Shown here: piece after piece, positions 50,866-59,424 of the stretch
How the letters are laid out: every line of letters starts with the position of its first letter
How positions within the stretch are numbered: the stretch's first letter is position 1
Source: JAYFNU01 sp964622315
GTDB taxonomy: Bacteria > Bacillota > Clostridia > Oscillospirales > Ruminococcaceae
Assembly (NCBI GenBank): GCA_964622315.1
Contig: CAZUOY010000001.1
Location: 1-64,000 of the forward strand
Direction: 5' to 3'
Length of the DNA stretch: 64,000 nucleotides
Position numbers and translations under genes: made by a program
The notes under the pieces: generated by a model
Told to the model about the DNA's origin: nothing
What the model saw: only the letters and a program-made list of their open reading frames with translations
Databases searched by the model: none

Positions 50866-53265
50866 ATGAACTACGGCTATTTTGACGATAAAAACAGGGA
50901 ATACGTCATAACAAACCCCGCTACGCCCGCGCCGTGGGCGAACTATCTCGGTGACCCGAACTATGGCGCGATAATATCGAATAACGCGGGTGGATACAGC
51001 TTTGTAAAAAGTGGCGCGAAGGGAAGACTTCTTCGCTATCGCTTTAACTCAGACGACCGTCCCGGACGCTACATATATATTCGTGATGACGAAAGCGGCG
51101 ATTACTGGTCCGCCTCGTGGCAGCCTGTAGGAAAGTCGCTTAAGAAATATAAAAGCGAGTGTCGCCACGGCACCTCCTACACCCAAATTTCAGCCGAATA
51201 CGCCGGGATATCCTCGAAGGCGCTTTACTATGTTCCGAAGGGTCAAACCTATGAGGTTTGGGCTCTTACGCTTACAAACGACGGCAACGAGCCCAGAAAG
51301 CTGGGCGTTTTCGGCTACGCCGAGCTTACCACCGACAGCAATTACGAGCAGGATACGGTTAATCTTCAATACACACAGTATATAACAAGAAGCTATTACA
51401 AGGACAATTATATACTCCAAGTAATAAACGAAAATTGCTCCCGCGAGTTTAACGGCAACAGCCGCGCGACAAGATACTTCGGACTTTCGGGGGCGAAGGT
51501 GACGAGCTATAACGGCGACAAGGCGCATTTTTTGGGCGATTATCACAGCTACGGAAACCCCGTGGCGGTGGAGAACGGCGAGTGCGATAACGTTCTTAAC
51601 TATAACGCCAACCCCTGCGGCGCGCTTCATACCGAAATAACACTAAAGCCGGGTGAGAGCCGCACAGTTGTGTTTACACTCGGAATGAAGGACGAAAAGG
51701 AAGCCGAACAGATTATTGCGAGCTACAAGGACGCGGAAGCTCAAACAGAAAAAGAGCTGTCCGAGCTAAAGAGCTATTGGCACGAGAAGCTGGACCGCTT
51801 CAAGGTGGAAACGCCTGACGATAAGTTCAATTCAATGATTAATACATGGAACGCCTTTCAGTGCTTTATCACCTTTGTTTGGAGCCGCGCGGCAAGCTTC
51901 TCCTACTGCGGTCAACGCAACGGCTTCGGCTACCGCGACACGGTGCAGGATATTCAGGGAATAATCCACCTTGACCCCGATATGGCAAAGCAACAGTTAA
52001 GGTTTATGCTATCCGCTCAGGTACACCACGGCGCGGGTCTTCCGCTTGTGAAGTACACACACAATCCCGGTCACGAGGACACACCGGAAGACGAAAGCTA
52101 TGTTCGCGAGACAGGTCACCCTGCCTATCGCGCAGACGACGCTATGTGGCTTTTCCCAACGGTTAAGAAGTATATCGACGAAACGGGCGAGCTTGATTTT
52201 CTGGACGAGGTGATTCCTTTTGCCGATAAAGAGGACGGAACCGTTTACGAGCACCTTAAACGTGCGATAGATTTCAGTATGAACCACCTTGCGAAGCACG
52301 GTATGCCCGCGGGACTGCACGCGGATTGGAACGACTGCTTGCGGCTCGGAGTCAACGGGGAAAGCAGCTTCGTAGCTATGCAGCTTTACCTTGCTATGCG
52401 CATTTTAAAGGATTTTGCCGTACAGAAGGGCGACCGCGATTATGTAATCTATCTTGAGGGGATTTCCAAGGAGCTGTATGGAATAATTCAGAGGTTCTGC
52501 TGGGACGAAGACCGCTTTGTCCGCGGTTTCCTCGAGGACGGGACAACTATCGGCGCGAAGAAGGATAAAGAGGCGAATATTTGGCTGAACCCGCAGTCGT
52601 GGGCTGTTATCAGCGGCGTCGCCACTAAAGAGCAAGCCGAGAAGGCGCTCGATTCCACTAACAAGCTGCTCAACACCAAGTACGGCACAAGGCTATTTGC
52701 GCCGAGCTATAAAGAACACCCCTTTGACGGCGCGCTTATGTTCCTATATAACGGTTCAACAAAAGAGAACGGCTCTATCTTCTCGCAGACGCAGGGCTGG
52801 ATAATACTCGCTGAGGCGTTAATGGGTCACGGTTGCCGCGCCTTCCAATACTTTAAAGAATCAAGCCCCGCATATATGAACGATAGCGCGGAGGTTCGTC
52901 GTATTGAGCCATACGCTCACGGTCAGTTTGTCGAATCGGTTGAGTCGCCCTTTGAAGGACGCGCTAACGTTCACTGGCTGACGGGAACGGCGTCTACCGT
53001 CATGGTCGGCTGCGTCGAGGGTATACTCGGTGTACGTCCGCTGCCCGACGGCATTATGATTAATCCCTCCATTCCGAGCGACTGGAAGGGCTTTAAAATG
53101 ACCAAGGTCTTCCGCGGGAAAAAGCTCGACATTGAGGTAGTAAACCCCGACGGCAAGGAGAGCGGAATTAAAGAGGTTTGGCTTAACGGTGAAAAGCTAA
53201 GCGGAGAGATTGTTTCCTTCGAGGAACTGCGTGACGAGAATCAGATAAAGGTTGTTTTGGGCTAA
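50866..53265 (+). CDS. GH94 phosphorylase, N,N'-diacetylchitobiose phosphorylase-like
   Basis: 799 residues; AAGGAG is 8-9 nt before ATG 50866. The start MNYGYFDDKNREYVITNPATPAPWANYLGDP, SGDYWSASWQPVGKSL, SFSYCGQRNGFGYRDTVQDIQG, the catalytic-acid block LHADWNDCLRLGVNGESSFV and HWLTGTASTVM are GH94. The N-terminal third looks closer to bacterial chitobiose phosphorylase than to the cellobiose phosphorylase at 11232 (WxSxSWQPV, NNAGGYSF), but the NGESS stretch also occurs in other GH94 groups. It splits a beta-linked disaccharide with phosphate to a sugar 1-phosphate and a free sugar in the cytoplasm. Substrate is uncertain: chitobiose, laminaribiose or another disaccharide. Confidence 0.88.
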   Translation: MNYGYFDDKNREYVITNPATPAPWANYLGDPNYGAIISNNAGGYSFVKSGAKGRLLRYRFNSDDRPGRYIYIRDDESGDYWSASWQPVGKSLKKYKSECRHGTSYTQISAEYAGISSKALYYVPKGQTYEVWALTLTNDGNEPRKLGVFGYAELTTDSNYEQDTVNLQYTQYITRSYYKDNYILQVINENCSREFNGNSRATRYFGLSGAKVTSYNGDKAHFLGDYHSYGNPVAVENGECDNVLNYNANPCGALHTEITLKPGESRTVVFTLGMKDEKEAEQIIASYKDAEAQTEKELSELKSYWHEKLDRFKVETPDDKFNSMINTWNAFQCFITFVWSRAASFSYCGQRNGFGYRDTVQDIQGIIHLDPDMAKQQLRFMLSAQVHHGAGLPLVKYTHNPGHEDTPEDESYVRETGHPAYRADDAMWLFPTVKKYIDETGELDFLDEVIPFADKEDGTVYEHLKRAIDFSMNHLAKHGMPAGLHADWNDCLRLGVNGESSFVAMQLYLAMRILKDFAVQKGDRDYVIYLEGISKELYGIIQRFCWDEDRFVRGFLEDGTTIGAKKDKEANIWLNPQSWAVISGVATKEQAEKALDSTNKLLNTKYGTRLFAPSYKEHPFDGALMFLYNGSTKENGSIFSQTQGWIILAEALMGHGCRAFQYFKESSPAYMNDSAEVRRIEPYAHGQFVESVESPFEGRANVHWLTGTASTVMVGCVEGILGVRPLPDGIMINPSIPSDWKGFKMTKVFRGKKLDIEVVNPDGKESGIKEVWLNGEKLSGEIVSFEELRDENQIKVVLG

Positions 53266-53443
53266 TAGGCGTTTCTTCTTACTCGGTTTCTTCACCGATT
53301 GCTATTCGCGTTGTCTTTCTTTCGGACACATAGCACGGTTTACGAATATAATAGCTTAAAGTGATAACGGACTTCGCAATAACGGCAAAATGTCGTAAAA
53401 AGCAGAAGCCCGTTATTGAAACCGACAAAAAACGCGCAAAATA

Positions 53444-53472
53444 TTGATTAGTTCAGTAAAATATTGTATTAT
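53444..53472 (+). promoter_or_regulatory. Promoter of the HPt-EAL operon
   Basis: TTGATT at 53444-53449, a 17-nt spacer and TATTAT at 53467-53472, in the 273-bp gap before the HPt gene. The rest of that gap shows no gene. Confidence 0.65.
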
Positions 53473-53538
53473 TACCCATAATACCAAAATAAACCGTTTT
53501 AAGGCGGACGCTGAAACGGTAGAGAATTCAGGTATAGT

Positions 53539-53916
53539 ATGAAGCCGGAAGAACTTAAGGGAATAGATTATAAACAAGGGCTGGAACGGTTTTCCGGCAA
53601 CGCCGAGCTGTACGAAAAGTTTCTTGTGAAGTTCGCGATGAATGAAGAAGCCGCGAAGGCGGCGGAGCTGCTGGAAAGCGGAGATATAGAAGGCGCTTTT
53701 TTCGTTATTCATACGCTGAAGGGCACATCCGGCAACCTTAGCATTAACGGGCTTTACTCGGCGTGCGTAGATTTTACAAAGGAGTACAAATCAGGGAATC
53801 ACGGTGCGTTGCCGCTACTTTTGGAGGTCGTAACCGCCGAGAACGAGAGCGTTATTCAACAGATAAGGCTTTTGGACAGTTATTCCCGTCTCGCCGAATA
53901 TAACAATGAGAGATAA
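53539..53916 (+). CDS. Histidine phosphotransfer (HPt) protein
   Basis: 125 residues, all helical, cytoplasmic. The phosphoacceptor motif VIHTLKGTSGNLSI has its His at residue 58, with the small residues that follow in HPt domains. The N-terminal GIDYKQGLERFSGNAELYEKFLVKFA is the usual HPt helix A-B region. Such proteins pass phosphate between a hybrid kinase and a receiver domain. Its stop overlaps the start of the downstream gene by 11 nt, and that gene contains a receiver domain, so the two are probable partners. No histidine kinase gene is in the window. A clear ribosome binding site is lacking. Confidence 0.9.
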   Translation: MKPEELKGIDYKQGLERFSGNAELYEKFLVKFAMNEEAAKAAELLESGDIEGAFFVIHTLKGTSGNLSINGLYSACVDFTKEYKSGNHGALPLLLEVVTAENESVIQQIRLLDSYSRLAEYNNER

Positions 53917-56900
53917 GAAAGAAAGAAAAAAGCATAACAGCGCAAATGTTTGGGCAATCGCGGTTATTCTCGCCGCGGCGGCACTTATTGCGCTGTTTTT
54001 TGTTATAAGAGAAGCTGCGCTTAATAAGGCGGATTTCAATCTCAAGAATACCGTTGACGTTTGCGCTGTGGCGGCGTCTGTGTTTGTTGTGGTAAGTATG
54101 GTGGGCGTGCTGCATTTTCTTCGCCGCGAGAGGTTGCTTCGCGAAAATGTCTCGAAGGACGCCGAACACAAGGAAAACTCTCGGGCAATTCTCCTGCCCG
54201 AAGGCGCGGACGCAGTGCTTTATGAGCATGACCTTTCCGCCGATAAGCTGCTTAACGTTTCGGGCAATAGCGAGCTGTTGGGCTACGAGACAAGCGCGGT
54301 TTGCTTCAATGAACGCACCGAGGAGTTCCTCCGCTTCGCTGTTCACCCTGATTTCCGTGCGGCTTTTTCCAAGCTTCTGAACAGAGAGAGGCTTCTCGCT
54401 TCATACTACGAGGGAAAAAGCGAGGAATCGCTTGATTTTATCTCTGTCGGCGGTGCAGGCGTCCTTCGTTGGCTGAGACTCAGCGTAGCGTTGGCACGTC
54501 CGAAGGGAAAAGGCAGCGTCACAGCTTATCTGCTTTTTGAGGATATTGATAAGAATAAGCGCATGGAGCTTGAGCAGAAGGAAAAGAGCGTAAGAGATAC
54601 CCTTACGGGAGTGTTAGACAGATTCGAGTGCTTTGAAAGAATTAATTCTATCATTGGCTCTACCGCCAAGGGCGGCGGTCACGCTTTATGCGTCGTGACG
54701 GTGACAAATCTTCGCTCGGTAAACGAAGCACTCGGCAATGTCGCGGGCGACGGACTTTTGTCCGATGTTGCAAGCTGTCTTAAAGCGGTTGCGCGAAAGG
54801 ACGACATTATCGGGCGAATCGGCGGAAACAAGTTCTGCTTGCTTTTGCGTGATTTCGATTTTAAAGCGGCGATTAACAAAAAGCTTGTTCAGTTTTTTGA
54901 GCTTGCCGAAAAGAAGCGGTACGGTATGCATACCGCAAGGCTTTGCGCGGGCATAACTCTTTTCCCCGACGACGGCGAAACGGCAGATGAGCTTTTTTCA
55001 CGAGCCGAGGCCGCGCTGAGGTTCACCTGCACATATACCGATGACCGTTACAGATATTATGACGCGGCAATGCGCGACGAGGCGACTGAACGTACTAAAG
55101 CGCTCGACGGCGGCTCTACTCAAAAACGTGCTAAGAAGACAATGCTTATCGTTGACGATTCAGAGCTTTCACGTGAGCTGTTGAGCGAAATGTTCAAGAA
55201 CGACTTTGAAATTATTACCGCCGAAACGGGCATAGGAGCCTTGGACGTAATCGAGAGCCGCGGCAGCGGAATAGCGATAGTTCTTCTCGACGTAATGATG
55301 AACGATATTTCAGGGCTTGACGTTTTAAGCCGCATGGGCGAAAGCGTTGAGCTGTCCACCATACCTGTAATTATTATAAGCGCGGGCGAGGAGGAGGAGT
55401 TCAGCACCATGGCCATACGCTACGGCGCGCTGGACTTTGTACGAAAGCCAATAGACCCCGAAACCGTCAAGCTAAAGGTAAAAAATGCTGTTATTAAAAG
55501 TGAGAACGACAAGCTTCGTATTCAAAACAGCTATCTTGCGCTTCAAGGTGAGGAGGAGAACAAATACAGAAACGTTCTTTTAAGTACCGGCACGATAGTT
55601 TGTGAGGTGGATTGGGCAAACAGACTTTTCAGCTACGACTTTCTTGCCTCTGAGCGGCTTTCGGGCAGCTATGACGGAAGGGCGCTGTGGGAGATTTTCA
55701 AGGAGGATGGAGTTTCCTCGGCGGCGGACGCGGAACACCTGCGGGAGGTTATAGCCTCGGTGGCGGAGAACGCAGAGAACAGGTTCGCTCAGTTTGACAT
55801 TACTCTGCTTTGCGCCGACGGCAATAACCGCTGGTATCGTGCCACCGTTTCGCGCGGCTCCGGTGCGGACAGAAAGCTATATATTACCCTCAACGACGTG
55901 AACGACGAGGTTATTTCAAATATTGAGCTTCGGCGTATAGCCGAATATGACACGGTAACCGGTCTTTTTAACAGAAGCGGCTTTTCGCGCAGAGCATCGG
56001 CGCTAATTAAATCCGCGGCTGAAAACAGCTATGTTATCGGCTATTTCGATATTGATAAATTCAAGTTTTATAACGACGTTTATGGCTTTGAGCATGGCAA
56101 CGAGGTGCTTTGCTATGTCGCCCAGAAGCTGGGCGAATATATTAAACGCCGCGGTGTTTGCTCGCGCCTTTCAGCGGACTGCTTCGCGATTTGTATGCCG
56201 AACGGCAAGAAGAATATCGAGGGACTGATAAAGTGTTATAACGAAAGCAAATCCTTTGATAAGGGCGGCACAATAACCGCAAGCTTCGGCTTCTATGTCG
56301 TGGACGACAAAGAGCTTTCCGTTGACGCAATGATTGACCGCGCGGCGATGGCACAGAAAAAGGTGAAGGGCAACATTCATAAAATTTACGATTTTTACGA
56401 CGACGATATACGAGAAAAGCTGCTGCGTGAGCGCGATATAACGAATATAATGACCCAAGCGCTTGAAAACGGTGAATTTTGCTTTTATCTTCAGCCGCAG
56501 TATCGTCTTGAGGATAACGCCGTTGTCGGAGCCGAGGCGTTGGCGAGATGGCGCAGTGAGGCGCGAGGGGTAATACCACCCGGAATGTTCGTGCCTATCT
56601 TCGAGAAGAACGGTTTTATCATTAAGCTCGACGTTTTTATCTGGGAGGCGGTTTGCAAGCAGATACGCGAATGGCTTGATAAGGGTATAAAGGCGCCGCA
56701 TCTTTCGGTAAACATATCGCGCTATGATATTATGAATATGGACGTGTGCGCGGCGTTCCTTGCCTTTACGAAGAAATATCAGATTCCTACCGAGCTGCTT
56801 CGGCTTGAGATAACCGAATCCGCCTATTCTGATGACCCGGGGCTGATTATTGATTGCGTAAAAACACTTCAAGCCCACGGCTTTATTGTTGAGATGGACG

Positions 56901-57190
56901 ATTTCGGAAGCGGGTATTCCTCCCTCAATGTTTTGAAGGATGTTGACTTTAACGTCGTTAAGCTTGATATGCAGTTCCTCGCCGGCGAGGAGGACGAAAA
57001 GAAAAAGAGCATACTGAGTTCGGTGATTAAGATGGCGAAAAATCTGGGGTTGGAAATCATCGCGGAGGGCGTGGAGACGTGGGAGCAAGCAAGTTACTTA
57101 AAGAGCATGGGCTGCGATATAGCGCAGGGATATCTTTTCGCGCGTCCTATGCCGCCCGAGGATTTTGAAAAGCTGATTTTGGGTGGCTGA
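53906..57190 (+). CDS. Membrane receiver/c-di-GMP phosphodiesterase with two degenerate GGDEF domains and an intact EAL
   Basis: 1094 residues. Two helices near 12-34 and 48-70, a PAS-like part (100-225), GGDEF 1 (230-385) with IGGNKF instead of GGDEF but an RKDD inhibitory site, a receiver domain (410-530) with acceptor Asp462 in LLDVMMND, IISAG and RKP, a PAS-like part (554-670), GGDEF 2 (678-840) with RLSADCF, and an EAL domain (848-1094). The EAL part keeps EALARW, NIS, EITES, DDFGSG, KLD, AEGVE and QGY, so c-di-GMP hydrolysis is expected. Neither GGDEF should be catalytic; they may bind GTP or c-di-GMP as regulators. Phosphate from the HPt protein probably reaches Asp462 and controls the phosphodiesterase. 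Confidence 0.9.
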   Translation: MRDKKERKKHNSANVWAIAVILAAAALIALFFVIREAALNKADFNLKNTVDVCAVAASVFVVVSMVGVLHFLRRERLLRENVSKDAEHKENSRAILLPEGADAVLYEHDLSADKLLNVSGNSELLGYETSAVCFNERTEEFLRFAVHPDFRAAFSKLLNRERLLASYYEGKSEESLDFISVGGAGVLRWLRLSVALARPKGKGSVTAYLLFEDIDKNKRMELEQKEKSVRDTLTGVLDRFECFERINSIIGSTAKGGGHALCVVTVTNLRSVNEALGNVAGDGLLSDVASCLKAVARKDDIIGRIGGNKFCLLLRDFDFKAAINKKLVQFFELAEKKRYGMHTARLCAGITLFPDDGETADELFSRAEAALRFTCTYTDDRYRYYDAAMRDEATERTKALDGGSTQKRAKKTMLIVDDSELSRELLSEMFKNDFEIITAETGIGALDVIESRGSGIAIVLLDVMMNDISGLDVLSRMGESVELSTIPVIIISAGEEEEFSTMAIRYGALDFVRKPIDPETVKLKVKNAVIKSENDKLRIQNSYLALQGEEENKYRNVLLSTGTIVCEVDWANRLFSYDFLASERLSGSYDGRALWEIFKEDGVSSAADAEHLREVIASVAENAENRFAQFDITLLCADGNNRWYRATVSRGSGADRKLYITLNDVNDEVISNIELRRIAEYDTVTGLFNRSGFSRRASALIKSAAENSYVIGYFDIDKFKFYNDVYGFEHGNEVLCYVAQKLGEYIKRRGVCSRLSADCFAICMPNGKKNIEGLIKCYNESKSFDKGGTITASFGFYVVDDKELSVDAMIDRAAMAQKKVKGNIHKIYDFYDDDIREKLLRERDITNIMTQALENGEFCFYLQPQYRLEDNAVVGAEALARWRSEARGVIPPGMFVPIFEKNGFIIKLDVFIWEAVCKQIREWLDKGIKAPHLSVNISRYDIMNMDVCAAFLAFTKKYQIPTELLRLEITESAYSDDPGLIIDCVKTLQAHGFIVEMDDFGSGYSSLNVLKDVDFNVVKLDMQFLAGEEDEKKKSILSSVIKMAKNLGLEIIAEGVETWEQASYLKSMGCDIAQGYLFARPMPPEDFEKLILGG

Positions 57191-57200
57191 AAAGCGTAAT

Positions 57201-57242
57201 AAAGAGGAGAACACAGTAAATTCCAACTGTGTTCTCCTCTTT
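57201..57242 (+). terminator. Intrinsic terminator
   Basis: AAAGAGGAGAACACAGT pairs with ACTGTGTTCTCCTCTTT: 17 bp, 8-nt loop, followed by a T run. Confidence 0.88.
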
Positions 57243-57269
57243 TTTGTGACAGGTACCATAAAATACAGA

Positions 57270-57298
57270 TTGAATAAAGAGCGGATTTGATGTAGAAT
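57270..57298 (+). promoter_or_regulatory. Promoter of the reductase/aconitase-X operon
   Basis: TTGAAT at 57270-57275, a 17-nt spacer and TAGAAT at 57293-57298. Confidence 0.7.
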
Positions 57299-57344
57299 AA
57301 ATTAGTAGCTTTTAAACAAAAAAAGCTTTTGAAGGGAGCAATTT

Positions 57345-59399
57345 ATGGATAAAAAGTACGAACCCTTGTTTACGCCTTGGAAGATACGGGACGTGGAGAT
57401 AAAGAACAGAATAGTTCTGTGTCCTATGGGAGGCACCTCGCTTTTCGGCTGGATGGAGCCGAACCACTTTGATAAGGAAGCGGCGGCGTTTTTTATGGAG
57501 CGCGCGAAGAATAACGTGGGACTAATTATTCCTGGAATTGCGCCTCTCTTTGACACTATCGGCGGTCGTTGGCTCTATAAAAACAAAAAAATGTTTGTCG
57601 AGCTAAAGGAGTACATGAAAGAACTGCACAAGACCGGGGCAAAGCTGTTTGTCCAGCTTACCGCCGGCTTCGGACGCTCCTTTGCCATTACTACACCTAT
57701 GGTAATGCTAATGAAGAACAAGCTTGTCGGCGCGATAGCAAGCCCGATAGTAAACGCCGACCTTCTATGCGCAAGCCCAAGCGAGCTTCCTAACCGCTGG
57801 GACGAAAGCGTTACCTGCCGCGCACTGAGCGTTAAGGAAATCGAGCATATGGTTTACGCCTTTGCAGAAACAGCGCGTCTTTGTAAGGAAGCGGGCGTGG
57901 ACGGCGTTGAGGTACACGCCGTACATGAGGGATATTTACTTGACCAGTTTACGCTCAAATACACAAATAAACGCACCGACAGCTACGGCGGCTCGTTCGA
58001 GAACCGTTATCGTTTCCCCACCGACGTTGTAAAGGCAATTAAGGCGTCCTGCGGCGAGGATTTCCCCGTGTCGCTTCGCTACTCGGTTGTCTCGAAAACC
58101 AAAGGCTTCTGTGAGGGCGCGGTGCCCGGCGAGAAGTATGACGAGGTAGGGCGCGATATGGCGGAAAGCGAGAAGGCCGCGAAGTATCTTCAAGACGCGG
58201 GCTACGATATGCTTAACGCCGATAACGGAACCTACGACGCTTGGTATTGGGCGCATCCGCCACAGTATATGCCGCAGAACTGCAACCTTGAGGATGTCGA
58301 GCATATTAAGAAGTTCGTCGATATCCCCGTTGTCTGTGCGGGACGCATGGAGCCGGAAGTTGGCGCTAAGGCAGTGGCTGATGGTAAGATTGACGGCGTT
58401 GGCTTTGCCCGCCAGTTCCTTACCGACGGCGCGTGGGTAACTAAGCTTATGAGCGGGCGGCTTGAGGATATTCAGCCTTGTATATGTTGCCATAACGCCT
58501 GCTTTAATATGACCCACTACAAGGGCGTTGCGAACGACCAGGACCTTTCTGACACAGCGGGTATGGCGCGCTGCGCGCTTAACCCCGAAACTATGCAGAG
58601 CAAAAAGTATAAGATTGAGCCCGCAAAGAAGCAGAAGACGATAGCCGTAGTCGGCGGCGGAATAGGCGGTATGGAGGTCGCGCGTGTTGCCGCCAAACGC
58701 GGTCATAAGGTAACGATTTATGAAAAGAGTGACAGACTCGGCGGCGTATTTATAGCCGCGGCGGCGCCCTCTTTTAAGGAAAAGGACCGCGAGCTTATTG
58801 AATGGTATAAACGAGAAATAGCGAAGGACAAGAATATAACGGTTAAGCTAAACACTGAGGTTAAGGATATGTCGCTCGGCGCTGATGAGGTGGTTATCGC
58901 CACAGGTTCTGTCGCGAACAGCCTTCGGGTCAAAGGCGCTGAAAAGGGCGTTGAAGCGGTCGACTATCTGCTCGACAACAAGAAGGTCGGCAAGAGGGTC
59001 GTTATCGTAGGCGGTGGTCTTACGGGCTGTGAAATAGCCTATGACTTGTATTTGCAGGGAAAGAAGCCCGAAATAGTCGAGATGAAGAACGACCTTATTG
59101 CGGTCAAGGGCGTGTGTCTTGCCAACTCAAGCTATCTGCGCGATTTCTTTAAGGCCAACAAGGTTCCCGTACACCTTGAGACAAAGCTTATTGAGGTGTT
59201 GGACGACGGTGTAATGGTTGCTGATAAGGACGGTAAAAACTTTAAGCTTGAAGCCGACAGCGTTATTATGTCGGTTGGCTACAAGCCTGCTCCGCTCACC
59301 GAGGGCGGACCGCATATACATGTCGTAGGCGACGCGGAAAAGGTCGGAAATCTTCGCACGGTGGTTTGGCGCGCGTGGGACGTTGCCATGTCGCTCTAA
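57345..59399 (+). CDS. NADH:flavin oxidoreductase (old yellow enzyme type, 2-enoate-reductase/BaiCD-like)
   Basis: 684 residues; AAGGGAG precedes ATG 57345. Residues 1-370 are a TIM barrel of the old-yellow-enzyme family (NRIVLCPMGG, GVEVHAVHEGYLLDQFTLKYTNKRTDSYGGSFENRYRF). A Cys cluster (PCICCHNACF near 378-386 and a later Cys near 410) is the 4Fe-4S site, though the last spacing is longer than I expect. Residues 430-684 bind FAD and NAD(P)H (VVGGGIGGMEVARVAAKRGHKVTIYE; VVIVGGGLTGCEIAYDL; VVGDAEKVGNLRT). These enzymes reduce C=C bonds next to a carbonyl, such as enoates or bile acid intermediates. It is the first gene of a three-gene operon with aconitase X, 25 nt before the large subunit. 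Confidence 0.92.
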   Translation: MDKKYEPLFTPWKIRDVEIKNRIVLCPMGGTSLFGWMEPNHFDKEAAAFFMERAKNNVGLIIPGIAPLFDTIGGRWLYKNKKMFVELKEYMKELHKTGAKLFVQLTAGFGRSFAITTPMVMLMKNKLVGAIASPIVNADLLCASPSELPNRWDESVTCRALSVKEIEHMVYAFAETARLCKEAGVDGVEVHAVHEGYLLDQFTLKYTNKRTDSYGGSFENRYRFPTDVVKAIKASCGEDFPVSLRYSVVSKTKGFCEGAVPGEKYDEVGRDMAESEKAAKYLQDAGYDMLNADNGTYDAWYWAHPPQYMPQNCNLEDVEHIKKFVDIPVVCAGRMEPEVGAKAVADGKIDGVGFARQFLTDGAWVTKLMSGRLEDIQPCICCHNACFNMTHYKGVANDQDLSDTAGMARCALNPETMQSKKYKIEPAKKQKTIAVVGGGIGGMEVARVAAKRGHKVTIYEKSDRLGGVFIAAAAPSFKEKDRELIEWYKREIAKDKNITVKLNTEVKDMSLGADEVVIATGSVANSLRVKGAEKGVEAVDYLLDNKKVGKRVVIVGGGLTGCEIAYDLYLQGKKPEIVEMKNDLIAVKGVCLANSSYLRDFFKANKVPVHLETKLIEVLDDGVMVADKDGKNFKLEADSVIMSVGYKPAPLTEGGPHIHVVGDAEKVGNLRTVVWRAWDVAMSL

Positions 59400-59424
59400 C
59401 GCGAAATCTTAACGGAGGGTAATT

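Noticed and set aside
53266..53538. c-di-GMP (GEMM) riboswitch before the HPt operon
   Set aside because: I looked for the conserved GEMM core in this and other leaders near c-di-GMP genes and did not see it; only a weak GATAACGG/CCGTTAT pairing is present.
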